Shown: piece by piece, positions 20,978 to 34,256 of the stretch | Numbering within the stretch: position 1 is the first letter of the stretch | Layout of the letters: every line of letters begins with the position of its first letter | Source of the DNA: Nigrospora sphaerica | Taxonomy: Eukaryota > Ascomycota > Sordariomycetes > Amphisphaeriales > Apiosporaceae | Direction of reading: 5' to 3' | Length of the DNA stretch: 64,000 bases | Assembly (NCBI GenBank): GCA_018287875.1 | Contig: JAGVVL010000002.1 | Location: 3,782,001 to 3,846,000 of the forward strand | Translations under genes and position numbers: made by a program | The notes under the pieces: model-generated | What the model was told of the DNA's origin: nothing | What the model saw: the letters and a program-made list of their open reading frames with translations, nothing else | Databases searched by the model: none

Positions 20978-22525
20978 ATTGGCGGTTTGGGGTTTGGTGA
21001 TAAGTCTTATCGCTGTTTCGTAGTCTGATCTCTGAGAGAGCGTGGCTTGTCGATCGGGTGAGTGAAAGCACAAGGCGTTGTTTTTCCAGATAGCTGAGTG
21101 AATGAGCGAAAGTCGATTCCGCGTGGGGGTATGCGAGAATAGAAAGCTGCAGGCTGGGCGCAGAAACGATGGTGACCGACGACGGTATGAAAGAGAGACT
21201 GAGATAGACTCGAAATGAGAGTGAGGCACCGGAGGTAGGGAGGAAAGGAGAAGAGAGGGCGTCACGAGAGGGCGGGCGAAGGCCCTTTTTACCTCAGCAT
21301 CGCGGCTGCGGCGATGGGGATGGCTCGGTGGCATGGGATGCCGCCCAAGCGGCCAAGGCTCCAAGGCCCCCCCATTAGCGAGCGACTAGAACACCGGCCA
21401 TGGCCCACTTGGTCGACGGAGGAGCCAGCGCACTTGATGACAAGGATGGATTGCAGGACTGCATCGTCCCCACCGCCCGAGGATGAGAGCAGGGGTCGGG
21501 TCGAGGGGCGCCTCAGCGCGTCCGGTGTCCAGTGTCGCCCCTCCCTCCGCCGAGGGTGCCCTGCCAAGACGCGGCCGAGGGAGGCAGATGAGATCGAGGC
21601 GAGCGAGAGCCAGCCTGTCCCATGTTCAACTCTGGGCCCCTTGGCTCCTGGTCGGCGGGAGACGCTGTCCGACCGAGGGCGGCAACAGAAAAGGCCCTTG
21701 AGACGGATGGGATGGAAGCTGGAAATCCAGCTTGGCATCGCATGCATCCCATATCCCCCGTCCCGTCGAGCCCGTCCCTCTGCCCTTTCCGTGTGGCCTC
21801 AGCCCCTGGACCCGCTCACACCTTGAATGCAGGAACGAAACGCAAAAAGCAGCCGATTGGAACCGTCCAATGGGGAGCCCAAGTCAGCGGTAACATCGGC
21901 TGGGGTGTCATTTCGGGAGCCAGTCAGAATCGACCGGTGGGTGTGTGATACTGTCAGCACGCACAGAAATTGCCCTGATTGTTTGCCAGATGCGCCGCGC
22001 GCTGTCATAGGGACGCCGTCTGCTAAATTTGTCTAGCGACGAGGGGCGCCAGCCCGACGGCCGTTTTCGTTGGCCTCGAGACTATGTGTGCCTCTTTGTC
22101 CGGCCAGTCAGGTCCCGGAATAGCTCTGCCTTCCATGCCGTCACGTCTTTGCTGGACTTGACAAAAGATCGTCGCCGTCGTGGTCAAGGCCACTGGCTTA
22201 TTACATCACACTGCGCACGCCATGCGACGCTCCATTGACCGACGTGAAGGAGGGGTAGTAGAGGGATGGGATGGATGCTTCTGCGGTCTACGGGATGGAG
22301 GCCCCGGCAGACGGACGCGGTGCGGTACCTGGAAAAGGAAAGCCACAAGAAGGAAAGAAAAAAAGCACGTCCTACCGGTGCGCGCATGGTGCCGATGCTG
22401 CGTTGCTGCGCTGGCACGTTTCTCTGACGCCGTTGGCCGGTGATGGAACGCTGACAGCCCAGTCACGAACGGGGAAAACTGCCTCAGCACCCGCTTCGGC
22501 TAGCGAGCGCGCCTGAGGGGGTTGG

Positions 22526-22576
22526 CGAGAGGGAGAGGGAGAAGGGGAGGGAGAGGGAGAGGGAGGGGGAAGGGGC
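22526..22576. repeat. GA-rich (GGGAGA) simple repeat
   Basis: Near-pure purine stretch made of GGGAGA/GGAGGG units in the non-coding stretch between the wall-protein gene and met6. Confidence 0.8.
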
Positions 22577-23119
22577 AACAACTGCCCGGGCCCGGGCAAA
22601 AACCTGTTGCAGCTTCGGGACTCCCAACTCGATGCAGTCGGTGGTTAGGGTGCATGGCGCCTGCGCCTGCGCCGAACATTGGACGACCGGCATATGTGCC
22701 CAGCAGGGCCTCCGGTCGGACAGGGAGAGCACGACCAAGGAAGGCTCAAACGCGAGCATACGCCACCATCTGCCAGGTTCGCAAGAACCCGGCGGTCAAG
22801 GCTCGGTCTGACCCAAAAGATCATACGTCGGTCGCACGGGCAGCCCCAGAAAAAAGGGCCGGGAATGGCCAGAACAGAAGATCGAGGGGTGCACCAGAAA
22901 ATGATGACCATGTCGCCCCTCCTTCCCTACAACGTAGGCCGGGTGCTGTATCTGATACTCCCTCTCCATCTCTCCCTCCCTCTCTCTTCTTCCGTTCAGC
23001 CCAGCGAGGTAGGTGAACATTTCCCCGGGGGGAAACCATCGTGGGCGGGCGCAAAGCATCCGTGCCAAGGCAATCAAGGTAGAGTGAGGCCCAAATGGAA
23101 TTTACGATACGTCGTCGAC

Positions 23120-23139
23120 AAAAAAAAAAAAAAAAAAAA
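23120..23139. repeat. Poly-A tract, 20 nt
   Basis: Uninterrupted run of 20 A in intergenic DNA. It could be a retroposition tail, but no source sequence or target-site duplication is visible next to it. Confidence 0.85.
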
Positions 23140-25925
23140 CCTCACCATTGCGGGCGGCTGCTCGCCCGTCCATCTCCAGCGTGGCCCTTTCTTTCGCCGG
23201 GCGCACGGGTAGATCTACGGGTCCCCAGTCGCCAGTCAACCGGCCCTGCCCTTCGAGACGAAGCTAAATCCCCTCATTTGGCGAAAACGGACAATGATCA
23301 TCATAATAGTCACCGCACGCAGGTGCTAGCGGCTGTCTAGCCAGGTGCTATAATATGCGCGTATGTAGTATACCAATGGCCTTTTCCCGACTTGTCCGTC
23401 CGTCCGCCTCCGGGACGGTTTTTGCTCATCTTTTCGCCGTCTCCCGTCCCTTCGGGGCTGTCAGGTTTGGACGGCGGTGGCTCGGCAAACGGAAAATGGG
23501 AGAAAGAACGGATACGAGGAAACGAACCTGTAGATCATACGCGGTATCGTCGTTTGCCTTAGGCTCAGGCTCGCCCATCTGCCGTCCACCGCTGCAGCCT
23601 CTCCCGTCCGATTTGCGTTCCATCCGTCCCGCATCGCATCGCAGCCCATCTCTCCCGGCAGGGACAGGTCTCTTCCATTGCGGGCTTCACCCCTGGGCAA
23701 GAAAGGAGGCGGAGGCGTTGAGAAGGTTAGGCGGGTACTTTTTGCTCTCGTCCCCAGCCGAGCCCTCCCTGCGCCCAATGTTGCGCTGTCGTCGTTCACC
23801 CCATCGTTCCCTTGTGAGAAACAACCAAGTTGCGCCGCCATTTCGGCAAATTTCTGCTGCCCTATCCACCCGAGCCAACTCCCCCGTCCCGCGGGCGCGG
23901 GTCTAGACTTGGGACGACATACCATCGCAAATGGATTACCAGGTTCTCGCTCAACGGGTGACGGGGCCGGTGTTGGCTCTTCGCAAGGCACTGCACCTTG
24001 ATCGTTCATGCGAGCTTACTGGCGATTGCGTGGATTGAAACTCGTCCCTGGCCTCCCAGCCCGGCTTCCGGGGGGTGGCTCATGGGAGACATGCGCCAGG
24101 TACCCGGCATGGAAGTCAGGGAACCGGGGGCGAAGGGAGGGCCGCGGCAGAGACGGAGGCAGAGATGGAGGCAGAGGGGAGGGGGAGACGGGGGAGGCAC
24201 AGTTCCCCGAATCCCTCGCCGTCCCAGGCTCCTCCTCGTCCGTCTTCCTCCCTTAGCTGCCTACCTACGATGTACCTACCTCTTGGCCTGCCTCGTCCCA
24301 CGCGAGACGGAGGGGCCACCACCCTCGCCAGGCACGAGTTCCCAACATGGCGCAGCGAACGCGAGCCGGCAGACGCTTCTCCCTCTCCCCTCCCCGTCCC
24401 CCCAAGCCCGTACCAAGCAGGCCCATCGTTTCACAATCCTCGGTTGGCTGTCTGATTGGGTTCTCCTATAATCGGGCCCTGGACAAAGCGATCCTGCCAC
24501 TTGACCGCCCGCCCCCAACACTGCTTTCCCCGGCCTTCGCTCGCATTCCCTGCCCGCCCTCATCTCCGCCGAAGCGCGCGATTCCTGCGGTGTCGAAAGC
24601 CCTTGTGCGCGCCCAGGACGAAAGAAGAGAGCGCTAGGGGAGGTAGTCAGCCAGCCAGCTAGTCATCCGAACTAGGCCCCCACCTGCTGCTAATCGGGAG
24701 GTGGGAGACCCAGCGCGCGCCCGCCCAAAGCTCGGCAGGCAATCCCCGGGAGACGCCGTGTCGCAGGATGATTGAGGCGGCCAGCCTTTCCTTTCCCGTA
24801 GCCCTGCGCCGCCGTCTGCAAATAACCTTCTCGCCAGGACCGTCCTGGTAGCCCCTGAACAAACCCCCCTTCTTTCCCCGGGTAGTCGTCATCGTCGCCC
24901 GTCGGCTCGACCGGCTGCGCGTCAGCTGGCATTGCGTGCCGCTGCCACGCGACCACGCCTTCGTTCAACTTTGTTGATGGCCGTGGCATTGGCTGCCGTT
25001 TCGAGTAGACAGAGCAAAGATCGGCGCGTCCTCGTGCGGCTCTGGCCCATCGCTGCTCATCCATCTGCATCCTTCCGTCCGCCGTTGCGCTGCAGTGACC
25101 AGCCGACGGCCCTCGCGCTGCCAGGGCACTCGCGTGGCGTGCTCTCCGCCGACAATCACCGGGAGCCTGGCCTGCTCAGCCATCCCTCTCGTCGATTCGG
25201 CTGGCTTGTCCGGGCTGCCTAGCATGGAAATTACTCGCTCCCCCAAGCCTCGCTCCATCGCCTGATCTAGTGTAATTAAGTGCCTTTGTTCGCAACAGCA
25301 CGGGTCAATCAGCCCTGGATAAGGTTCCTTGTCGCCCAACGGTGCCAGCAAAAATGTGAATGCCAGCCGCACCCAGATTCCATCCATGCCATCGGAACCG
25401 AAATCATCAAACCCACTGGAAATCACGGCCGACTCGCGCGCCGGCTCGACACTTGACTTCTCTCACGCCCCCAAAAACACAGCAAGACCGGTTTTATACC
25501 ACGTAGTCAAATCTCATTTCTTTTTTGCTACATCTACATTGGCTCAAATACCTGCTCAATCTCCGCAGGGGAGCCAATATTCACTGAACGCCATGCTGTC
25601 CTGGGTTCCCGTTGAGGGACCCACTGGTATCTTTCCCATCCCGTTAGATGCTCCTCACATCAAGTGTTGAATGCTCCTGTAACCCTGTCCATCTTCCTGC
25701 AGAACTTTTTTGGGTATGAATCCGCTCTCGAAAAAGCAAGCCGATAAACGCCGATGTTGAGATCGAAACAGGGGCCCATAAACCTTGGGCCCTCATGCAA
25801 GTTCCGCAGAAAAGTGACAGAGACTAAACTCTCCACCCGTACACACGCATAATCGCCGTTGATGAAACGACGTTTCTCTCATCAAGTCATGATGAGAACC
25901 TCCTCAACGCCCCGTTGTGTGGCAT

Positions 25926-28340
25926 TTATTTGGAGTACTTGGCACGGAAGAACTTGGCGGCGTTGACCATGTTGACCAGCGCCTCCTTGGTCTCCTTCCA
26001 CTGCCGGGTCTTCAGACCGCAATCGGGATCGATCCACAGCTGCTCGGGCTTGAGGAACTGCAGCATCTCCTCGATGCGGTCCTTGATCTCCTGCTCGCTG
26101 GGGACACGAGGGGAGTGGATGTCGTAGACACCGGGGCCGATGTGGCGGGGGTAGGCCGAGTCGACGAAGACGCTCAGGAGCTTGGCGTCCGACTTGCTGT
26201 TCTCAATGGACAGGACATCAGCATCCAGCGCCGCGATGGCGTGGAAGAAGTCCTGGAACTCCGAGTAGCAGAAGTGAGAGTGGATCTGGGTCGAGTCCTC
26301 GACGCCGACCGTGGCCAGGCGGAAGGCCTTGACGGCCCAGTCAAGGTAGGCCTTGCGCTCCTCGCCAGCACGCAGGGGCAGACCCTCGCGGAGGGCAGGC
26401 TCGTCGACCTGGATAACGTCGATGCCGGCCTTCTCGAGGTCGACAACCTCATCACGGAGAGCCAGGGCCAGCTGCTCGGCCTGGACCGACTGGTGGACAT
26501 CATCACGAGGGAACGACCACCGAAGGCAAGTGACGGGGCCCGTCAGCATGCCCTTCATGGGCTTCTTGGAGATCGACACGGCGTACTTGGACTCCTTGAC
26601 GGTCATGGGGGCGGGGCGAGAGATGTCGCCAACGACGATGGGAGGGCGGACGCAGCGCGAGCCGTAGCTCTGCACCCAGCCGTGGGTGGTGAAGGCGTAG
26701 CCCTTCAGGCGCTCACCGAAATACTGCACCATGTCGTTGCGCTCGGGCTCACCGTGGACGTAGACGTCCAGGTCAAGCTCATCCTGGATCTTCACGTTCA
26801 TCTCGATCTCCTGCTCGATGAACTTGTCATACTGAGCCTCGGTAATCTCGCCCTTGGTGAACTTGTTACGCTGGATACGGATCTCCTTGGTCTGGGGGAA
26901 GGAGCCGATGGTGGTGGTGGGGAACAGGGGCAGCTTCAGCTTCTCCTGCTGCTGCGAGATACGGGCAGGGAACTCCGACTTGCGGTTGTAGTCCTCCGGC
27001 GCGATCTTGGACTGGCGCTCCTTGACCTGGGGGTCGTTGGTGCGGCTCGAGGTAGCACGAGCTTGCATGGACTTGGCGTTGGCCTCAAGAATCTCGCGGA
27101 CCGAGGCGGGACCCTCAGTGACGGCCTTGGCAATGACAGCAATCTCGCTGGCCTTCTCGCAGGCGAACGAGAACCAGTCGGCAATCTCGGCATCGAGCTT
27201 CTTCTCGTTGGCCAGCGTGTGGGGGGTGTGCAGCAGAGAGCTCGAGGTAGCGGCAATGACACGCTCCTTGCCAAGCTTCTGGACGGCCTTCTCGACAGTC
27301 TCGATAGCACGCTTCAGGTTGGTCTTCCAGATGTTGCGGCCGTCAACGACACCAGCGGACAGGATAGTCTTGTCGCCCAGGGCACCGAGGACGGTGTCCA
27401 GCTGCTCAGGGTTGCGGACGAGGTCGACGTGGACGGCGTAGATGTCTTTGGGGAGGAGGTCAATGTTGTGGACGATGTCACCGAAGTAGGTAGTGAAGAC
27501 GAGCTTGGGGATCTTGTCACCCAGGCTGGCGAACTTCTCGTAAGTGGGCTTGAAGGCAGCCTTAGTCTTGCTGGGCAGGTCGAAAACAAGAACGGGCTCG
27601 TCGATCTGGACAGTCTCGGCACCAGCCTCCTTGAGCTGGGTCAGGAGTTGCTCGTAGACAGGCACAAGCTTGTCGAGCAGGTCAATGGGGTCGACGCTCT
27701 GGCCACGGTCGGCCTTGCCGAGGTGAAGGAACGAAACGGGGCCGACCAGGACGGGGCGGGTGTTGATGCCGAGCTCCTTGGCCTCCTTGTACTCGACAAC
27801 AGCCTTGGGCTCAGACACCAGCTTGAAGGTCTGGTTGTCCTGGAGAGTGGGCTTGACGTAGTGGTAGTTGGAGTCAAACCACTTTACCATCTCCAAGCTA
27901 GGAACATCGACGCCTCCCTTCTGGTGGCCACGGCCCATGGCGAAGTACTCATCGACGCGGTCAAGGTTGGAAGTGGTGTAGCGTTCAGGGACGGCCTGGG
28001 CAGACTCGAGTCAGCATACAATTGTCGACGAGACGGATGATGAAGACTTACCCCGAAGTCCTGGATGTGGCTCAGGACGTGGTCGTACAGGGCAAAGTCG
28101 TTGCTGGGGATGATATCGACACCGGCATCCTTCTGAATCTTCCAGTGCTCAGCACGGAGACGCTTGGCCTCGGTCAGGAGGTCGGCCTGGGAGAGGTTGC
28201 CAGCCCAGTCTGGCCATCCTGTCAGCACCCGTCGCGAACCGAGCCAGCAGGAACATATACTACTTACAAGCTTCAGTGGCCTTCTTGAGGTCACGGAGCT
28301 TTCCCATGCGGGGAAAACCCAAGACCGCGGACTGAACCAT
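25926..28340 (-). CDS. met6: Cobalamin-independent methionine synthase (MetE/Met6)
   Basis: Transfers the methyl group of 5-methyltetrahydropteroyl-triglutamate to homocysteine, the last step of methionine synthesis, in the cytosol. Exons 28340-28268, 28209-28052 and 27995-25926 (introns 58 and 56 nt) give 766 residues, the usual length. The N-terminus MVQSAVLGFPRMGKLRDLKK, the mid-protein TTTIGSFPQTKEIR, and the C-terminal zinc ligands (His and Cys in HSHFCYSEF, Cys in DPDCGLKTRQW) are all present, as is the VDEPALREGLPLR active-site strand. The start is the first Met, placed as in the family. A perfect CYS3/MetR-type palindrome lies 653 nt upstream (28993-29002), suggesting control by sulfur supply. 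A 707-codon antisense frame is a shadow of this highly biased gene. Confidence 0.97.
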
Positions 28341-30759
28341 CTTGGCTGTGACTCGTAAAGTTTGTGCTGGGGAGAATCTACTGTTGCGGCTTGTCAGAAG
28401 GGCCTTCCCTAGGAGTGGCGGGGCTGAATAATAATATGGCAGGTGCGGGGTATGGATTTCCACGGGGAAAAGGCAGGCGAACGTACGGAATGATGAGAAT
28501 GCGGACCTCGTCTCACGCACAAGAGACAGGAGAGAAACTGGTGAGAAGCGTATATCACCAAGCACTCTGGAGGGAGGAACGGTTGGAAAGAGATGGAGGA
28601 AAGATGGAGGAGGAAGAGGAATGGGAGGGGAAAGGGAAGAAAAAGAGCAAGAGCAGAGGGGAGGTCGGCGAAGAAGAAATATCCATTGGCTTTGACGTGT
28701 GAAGACGTGCTACCTGCCTCGCACCTACGTAGCTTTCTTTCCGCAGCAACGGTGCAGGGTGCAGACGGGCGAGTCAGCGGTGTGGAGCTGGCAACGACTG
28801 CAATTGGAGGGGTCGCCCCGAATGGAGGGGTAAATCGGGCTAGAGCTAGTGTAGCTACAGACAGGAGACAGGGTGCGCCCGCCGAGTGGTGTGAAGGGCA
28901 GTCGTTCCGAGAACGGGGACTAGAGCAGAGGGACGGACCCCGGGGCGGAGGGGAGGCTGGAGAACAGATTTGTTCTCGACTACAGGGGCGCGATGGCGCC
29001 ATCCCATTGGAGATTTCTGACAGTCTGCTTGGGATTTGTTGGATGCGGTGAACCGTCCCGGCCTGCCTGTCATCCAATAAAGGACAGGCAGTAGTGCAAA
29101 AGATTATTTGCTTAACCTCAGCCCAAGCAGCATTGCTACCCCCCACCCACTAGCACCTGCCAACATAGCTGCCCGCCTCCCTGCCTTGCCTGCTTACCTA
29201 CCGAAACCCAAAAAACCCATCGCCCCGGACAGTTGTTCCTCTCTTACGAGTACGAGGACGCCGTACGTGGCCGCTTGCCTGGGGCGCCCGCCACGCCAGT
29301 TGGCCTCCATCTCCGCGTGCCATGCGTGCGCATTGGGTCATCGGAGTGGATTGGGAGCTCCATGGCGCGTCAGTCCGGTTGGCCACTCTGCATACTCCAG
29401 ACAGTGAGACCCGTGAAACGAACGCAGTGGCAACTTGGGAAGCCCGCCGAACACCCTATCTGGCCTCTGCCCCGACTGGCTGACTTGCTGGCTTACGTGC
29501 TAGCTAGCCCGTGCCCGTCCACGCCGAACGCCTATCGGCGAGGTACGGCGTACATGGGGCCCATGTTACTAAGTGCGCAACGTATTGCCTGCACCAATGG
29601 CACACGTGTGTCGATAGGACGGTTCTGCCGGTGCCGCTCGCGTTTCCGTGGAAATTATCGGCCACCGACGCCATTGGCCGACCCTCGGCGGAAAGCTTTG
29701 CTGGCGCATCACTGGGTTCCAAAGATCGTCCGTCAACCACCATAATCCGCCGAATAAGTTTTTTTCCCTCGCGAGTTGTATCGAGTACACGGCTACGCTT
29801 TGCTCTCCGGGCCCCTTATCCGCCCCACCTGGACCGGGGTCCACACGTTGAAGGTTGCCTTGGGTACTTCTTCGGGCTACTACGTACGGAAGAAGTACAC
29901 ACACAACGCAAGCAAAACGGGGTGGGAATGACCGAGATCCGGTGCTCGCCTTTGGACGGGACTGAGAGCTGCTTCGCACTCGGGTAGGTGGCGACGGCGA
30001 CCCTCTGCTCCATCCCCTTTGACGTAACATAACCGCCGCGTCTACTATGGAAGCAGAGGGGCAGAAGAATAACATGCATACGCACAATCCGGCCGGGCTT
30101 CCAAGTCAACTGGAAGTGAAGCTATTCTGTCCTCTTCCTGCCAAACCCACCTACATGTACAGACGCTAAGGCAGTTTGCCCAGACGTGTGTCCAGGTGGG
30201 GTCCTGTGACACCAGCGTCTCGCCCAACGTCTTTGGTCCAGTGTTCTTGCCACAACGATGCGATATCTTCCGTTTACTGCTGGGCATAGCGAGGTAAGAT
30301 AGGTGACCGATGCGCGGCATCAATGAAACCTAAGGTCGGGCAATCAGGAGGCGAGCTGGTTCCATTGATCGCTGTAGAATCGGTGCTTGCTGGCTATAGA
30401 CCGCACTGGGGACGACTCAGCCCATCGCACTTGCCCGCAATACCATGCCGCGGTTGTACCAGCGTCGTAGACATGACGACTCACGGGAAGCCGCAGGATT
30501 ACATCTTCCGCTGGAAGGAGGTGCGAGTCCAGGCAGATGGGTAATTAGGAGGCAGATGCCTGGCTGGGGAGTGCAACAAACCGCGGTCTATCGGAAGGCA
30601 TCCAAACCGTCATGCGCCACCAACGACCCGGCATCGCCGCTAAAATGCGATACGCTGCTACGGAAGCATCTCAGTTCTACCGGATCTTTTCTTGGAAACT
30701 CACGACTACCTGCAGTCATCCTTACGGCAAGTTTTCCCGGGTCTTTGTCCATCTTAGTG
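28341..30759. promoter_or_regulatory. Divergent region between met6 and a disordered-protein gene
   Basis: 2.4 kb between divergent starts. It contains a purine-rich stretch (28565-28665) within the probable met6 leader and a CYS3-type site. No credible gene was recognised in the remainder. Confidence 0.5.
28993..29002. promoter_or_regulatory. Candidate CYS3/MetR binding palindrome upstream of met6
   Basis: ATGGCGCCAT fits the published CYS3 consensus ATGRYRYCAT perfectly and is a full palindrome. It lies 653 nt from the met6 start codon. About one such match is expected by chance in 64 kb, so position rather than rarity is the argument. Confidence 0.45.
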
Positions 30760-33700
30760 ATGGCGGTCCTCTGCTGCTGTCGCGGCGAGAAATACCAGTC
30801 TGCGGAGGGACGCATCGAGACTCCCCACCCCCGGTTCCCAAACCGCCCTTTGGCCACCAGAGCTCGCGGTTCTACTTGCCCACAACCTCATGGAAAGGCT
30901 ATCGCTGGCACGGTCGACGCCAAGGTGCCTCGGGGCGCATGCCGCGAGGTGCCGTTGGAGGATGTCACCCTGGATCCTGCTGTTCTTGACGTGGACGACT
31001 CCGACGATGACGGCGAGGGCGAGAGACGGGTCATCAAAAACTCGAGCACAACCACACTTGGAGGGCTGAAGGCACGGTTTGTCAGACGCTTATCCCAACA
31101 GACCGAGTCTGGGCCACATGTGCAGAACGTAGCCCATACTAAGGAAGAGCTCGCACGACGCGCCGAGCTTAAGCGCATCCGACATAGACGGATTCAAGAA
31201 GAGCTACAACTGGACCGTGAGGGGGATGACAGGCACGAAACACCCTGCCGTTCCGCAAGCGGCCCGGGATCGAGCGGAGAGCTGCACCGAGTTGGACCAC
31301 GAGACACAATCGAGTTTGGTGTCGGGCCTGTTGGCTACTTGCACTCGGCCGCCGTTCGGCCCCTGCATGTACCGGCAGCTCATTTGGGACTTACCATCGC
31401 CGAGGAGAGCGTCTCAAACCTTTCGCGGTGGCGAAGCAGTTGTTCGGAACCCACGCTTCAGCCTCCAGAGGACCCTTCTGCTGCTCCCTGTGTGCACATA
31501 CGACCAATGTGCTCCTTACCTCGCCTGCCGTCATCGTCACATCCCGACTCCGTTCCTCTACCAGGTAATGGCACCTCTGCATCTCTCGAGCCATGGCGTC
31601 TGTCGTATAGTGCCGGTAATATAATTATCTCCCAAGAGGAAGATCAGCCGCATGGCTATCAACGCATCTCAGCACAAGAGCCCAGTAAAGAGAAAAACCA
31701 GTCGCAAACCGCTGCAGATCCAGATGTGGAGGGCAACAGAGACTCAATTTCACGCGATGCTGGCCCCAATACTCAACAGGAGACCCCGTATGGTGAAGCG
31801 AAACTCAATGATACAGATGCCGCTGCTAAATCTGTCTCTGTAAAGGAGATGGTTATGTGGTCACATAGCGAGGCCAGCGATAGTGATTCGCCGTTGGACC
31901 TTTGGCTGCGTATTCAAGCAGAGACACCGGCGGCCGAGGAACCACAGAGGCAAGCCAATAATGATGTCGATGGTCGGTTCCCCGTCACAACCTCCTCCAC
32001 GGTAAGCCATCACGGCATTGGACGCGAGGGGGTGCTACCGTTGACCAAAGGTTCAACCTACCTACACGACTCTGTTCTACTCAGAGCCCCTGGGTCTACC
32101 CCGATGAACTGGGATCACTCACAAATCCCTTCACAAGGCACTTCCGGAAAAGTTCAAGACGAGCCGGCTTGGTCTGAACTGGACGCGTGCCCTCCTCATC
32201 CCAGACTGGGATTATCGTCTTCCCAACACACGACACAACCTAGCAAGAACAAGAGTTCCCCGTCACTTTCGCATTCGGACATCACCGTGCACTTCTCGTT
32301 AGGTCGTGGTGCCGACCAGCCACAGCCAAAAGACCGTGAGCCATCCATGCCGTATCGTAGATCATCCTCTGATTTCGAGCTCCAGGTACTGCGACACCGA
32401 GTCATCCCGAAGACCTGCAAGTATCTTATGCACGCTCGTATAAAACGGAGCCTGCAAAAGCCACCACACCCATGTCGGTAGTGGTTCATCCAAAGTGCTC
32501 TCCACGACGGCCAACACTCGACACTCGGTCCGTGGCAGGATTCGAGACGGAAAGTCTGAAGCTGAGGGAGGCTGAGCTCAACTCGGTGGCAAGGCGTTTC
32601 GTCGCATACGATACTCCGCGAGGACCCAGAGGCCAAATCGTCAGCAAGTTCCGTGAAGAGTTTGACCGAGAAAATACGGCCAAGTCAAATCTATTCGCAA
32701 GGCTCCGTGTTTCAAAGAGGACCAAGCTTCCTCGGAGAAGGCTTGCCAAAGAGCCCCCGGCTGAGAAGGGTCCGCATCGGAATTGTGTTGCAGACGCTCT
32801 CGATGCGAGCCATCTCGCGGCAGCTCAATCAAGGTCCAGGTCGGCTTCGCCTCGCTGGGATAAAGCTGGTAGGCCTAATCTCGGGCCCAACGTCACCAAA
32901 AGCGCTACAGACCTGTGGCAACGAGCCGTGAGACTTGAGGTGCATCGCCGTGAGGCCCTATGCAGAGACAAAGAAAAGTATGCCAGTGGGTATCATGGAC
33001 GTCATCAAGGCAAAGACTCGGAAAAGGCGGCTGTACGAAGCGTCTCCGCATTATCAGTCCCGAAAGAAAGCGGTGGTTCGAATCGACATAGACCATACCA
33101 CTTCGTGGAGCGCTACAATGGCGGCCATTCTCGCGGAAACGCAACTGTTGGACCTGGTTTCTACCCGTATCAAAAACCGCGAGTACCAATGCTCCCTAGC
33201 GCATGGGCCAAATGGCCTTCGCACTCTCGTGCTGAACGTACCGGGTCGGCAGGCAAAAGTGACAACGTCATGTCGAAAGACTTCGCGACCATGGGCGAGC
33301 CTACCGCTGGGAGCAGACCTGCTATCTTGCCGCGGCCATCGATGTCAGGAACAATGGCCAGGGCGTTCCGAAACAGCATCGCAAAGATCAAGCCTGGTCA
33401 CCATGCTGCTCCAGCGAGCTGGAAGCGTGCGGCACGTGAGCAAGACGAAAAACACGAAAAGTATGTCAGTGATCTCCAGTACCCCGAGCTTGAGACTCCG
33501 TCAGCATCGGGTAGCAGCGTTGAGGAGCTTCAGGCTTTAGAAGAACAAATCCACCGCATCAAGCACCATACAGGATCGCCTGACAGGCCTCCGAACCACA
33601 ACACCTTGGCTGCTTGGAGCAAAATGCCCTTGAATCTTCGCATTGCGCAGGAGATGCACCAGTTGAGACACGAAGATGAAGACATCCTCACAGAGTCGCA

Positions 33701-34094
33701 TGATGCCTTGAATTCTGGGAACCCAAAGTATTCCATAAACCCCAAGCTCAACCCAGCGAGCTCGGGGCAGCGCCGTGTATCTACAGCGACCACAGAGCCC
33801 TTTTTGACGCCGAATTCCCACCTCTCGTCTGATGAATGCATGACTGATCAGGTACGCGACGATCACGATGAGGGTGACTCTGTCAAAAGCGACAGTAGCA
33901 TGCTCGTGAGGCAATCCCGGCCCGATATGGAGCTCCAGGCGCCCTATCCACCAAAGTACTCGACCTGGAGTGGCCGAGCAAAGACCCAGCCTGTCCTTTT
34001 GAAGAGCACCCAGGAATTTGGTGCGGAGCTAGAGAAGATGCTGGTTCAAGAACGAAACATGATTATGGGGTCTCGATCAGTCGACGACGAGTAA
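30760..34094 (+). CDS. Large disordered protein, reading frame broken near 32300-32390
   Basis: From ATG at 30760 (MAVLCCCRGEKYQ, a Cys-rich start that could be palmitoylated) one frame runs to a stop at 32481; a second frame, open from 32373, runs to 34094. Both halves have the same composition: long disordered Ser/Pro/Glu-rich sequence with basic helices. The first contains STTTLGGLKARFVRRLSQQ and EELARRAELKRIRHRRIQEE, a motif pair I associate with uncharacterised ascomycete proteins. The second contains SVEELQALEEQIHRIKHH and ends ELEKMLVQERNMIMGSRS. They are probably one gene of about 1,100 residues. An 83-nt intron at 32303-32385 would join them in phase, but its donor (GTCGTG) is weak, so a frameshift is equally possible. 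A further in-phase intron (32002-32094) is possible. Function unknown. Confidence 0.6.
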
Positions 34095-34256
34095 AGAGGA
34101 ATGGGCATGATGCTCTTTCAGCCCGGAGTGAAGTATCACACCGAGGTAAATGCGGCTGGGCATGGTTACAGCCGGATGGGAAAGAATGCTTAGGTATTTT
34201 AGGACAAGAACTTAATCGTAATAGAGAAGATGCTAGCTCGTCTCAGCACACCCATC

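Larger units (their letters stand above)
20978..25925. other. Five-kilobase region without a recognised gene
   Basis: Between the wall-protein start (minus) and the met6 stop. It includes the wall-protein promoter, a GA-rich tract (22526-22576) and a 20-nt poly-A run. Open frames on both strands are short, overlapping and compositionally random. An intron-rich or non-conserved gene or a long non-coding RNA cannot be excluded. Confidence 0.5.

Noticed and set aside
25917..28040. 707-codon plus-strand frame opposite met6
   Set aside because: Leu/Val/Asp-rich shadow of methionine synthase; it ignores the met6 introns and has no family features.
30445..30759. Upstream extension of the disordered-protein gene
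   Set aside because: The added residues are random in composition; the Met at 30760 begins protein-like sequence.
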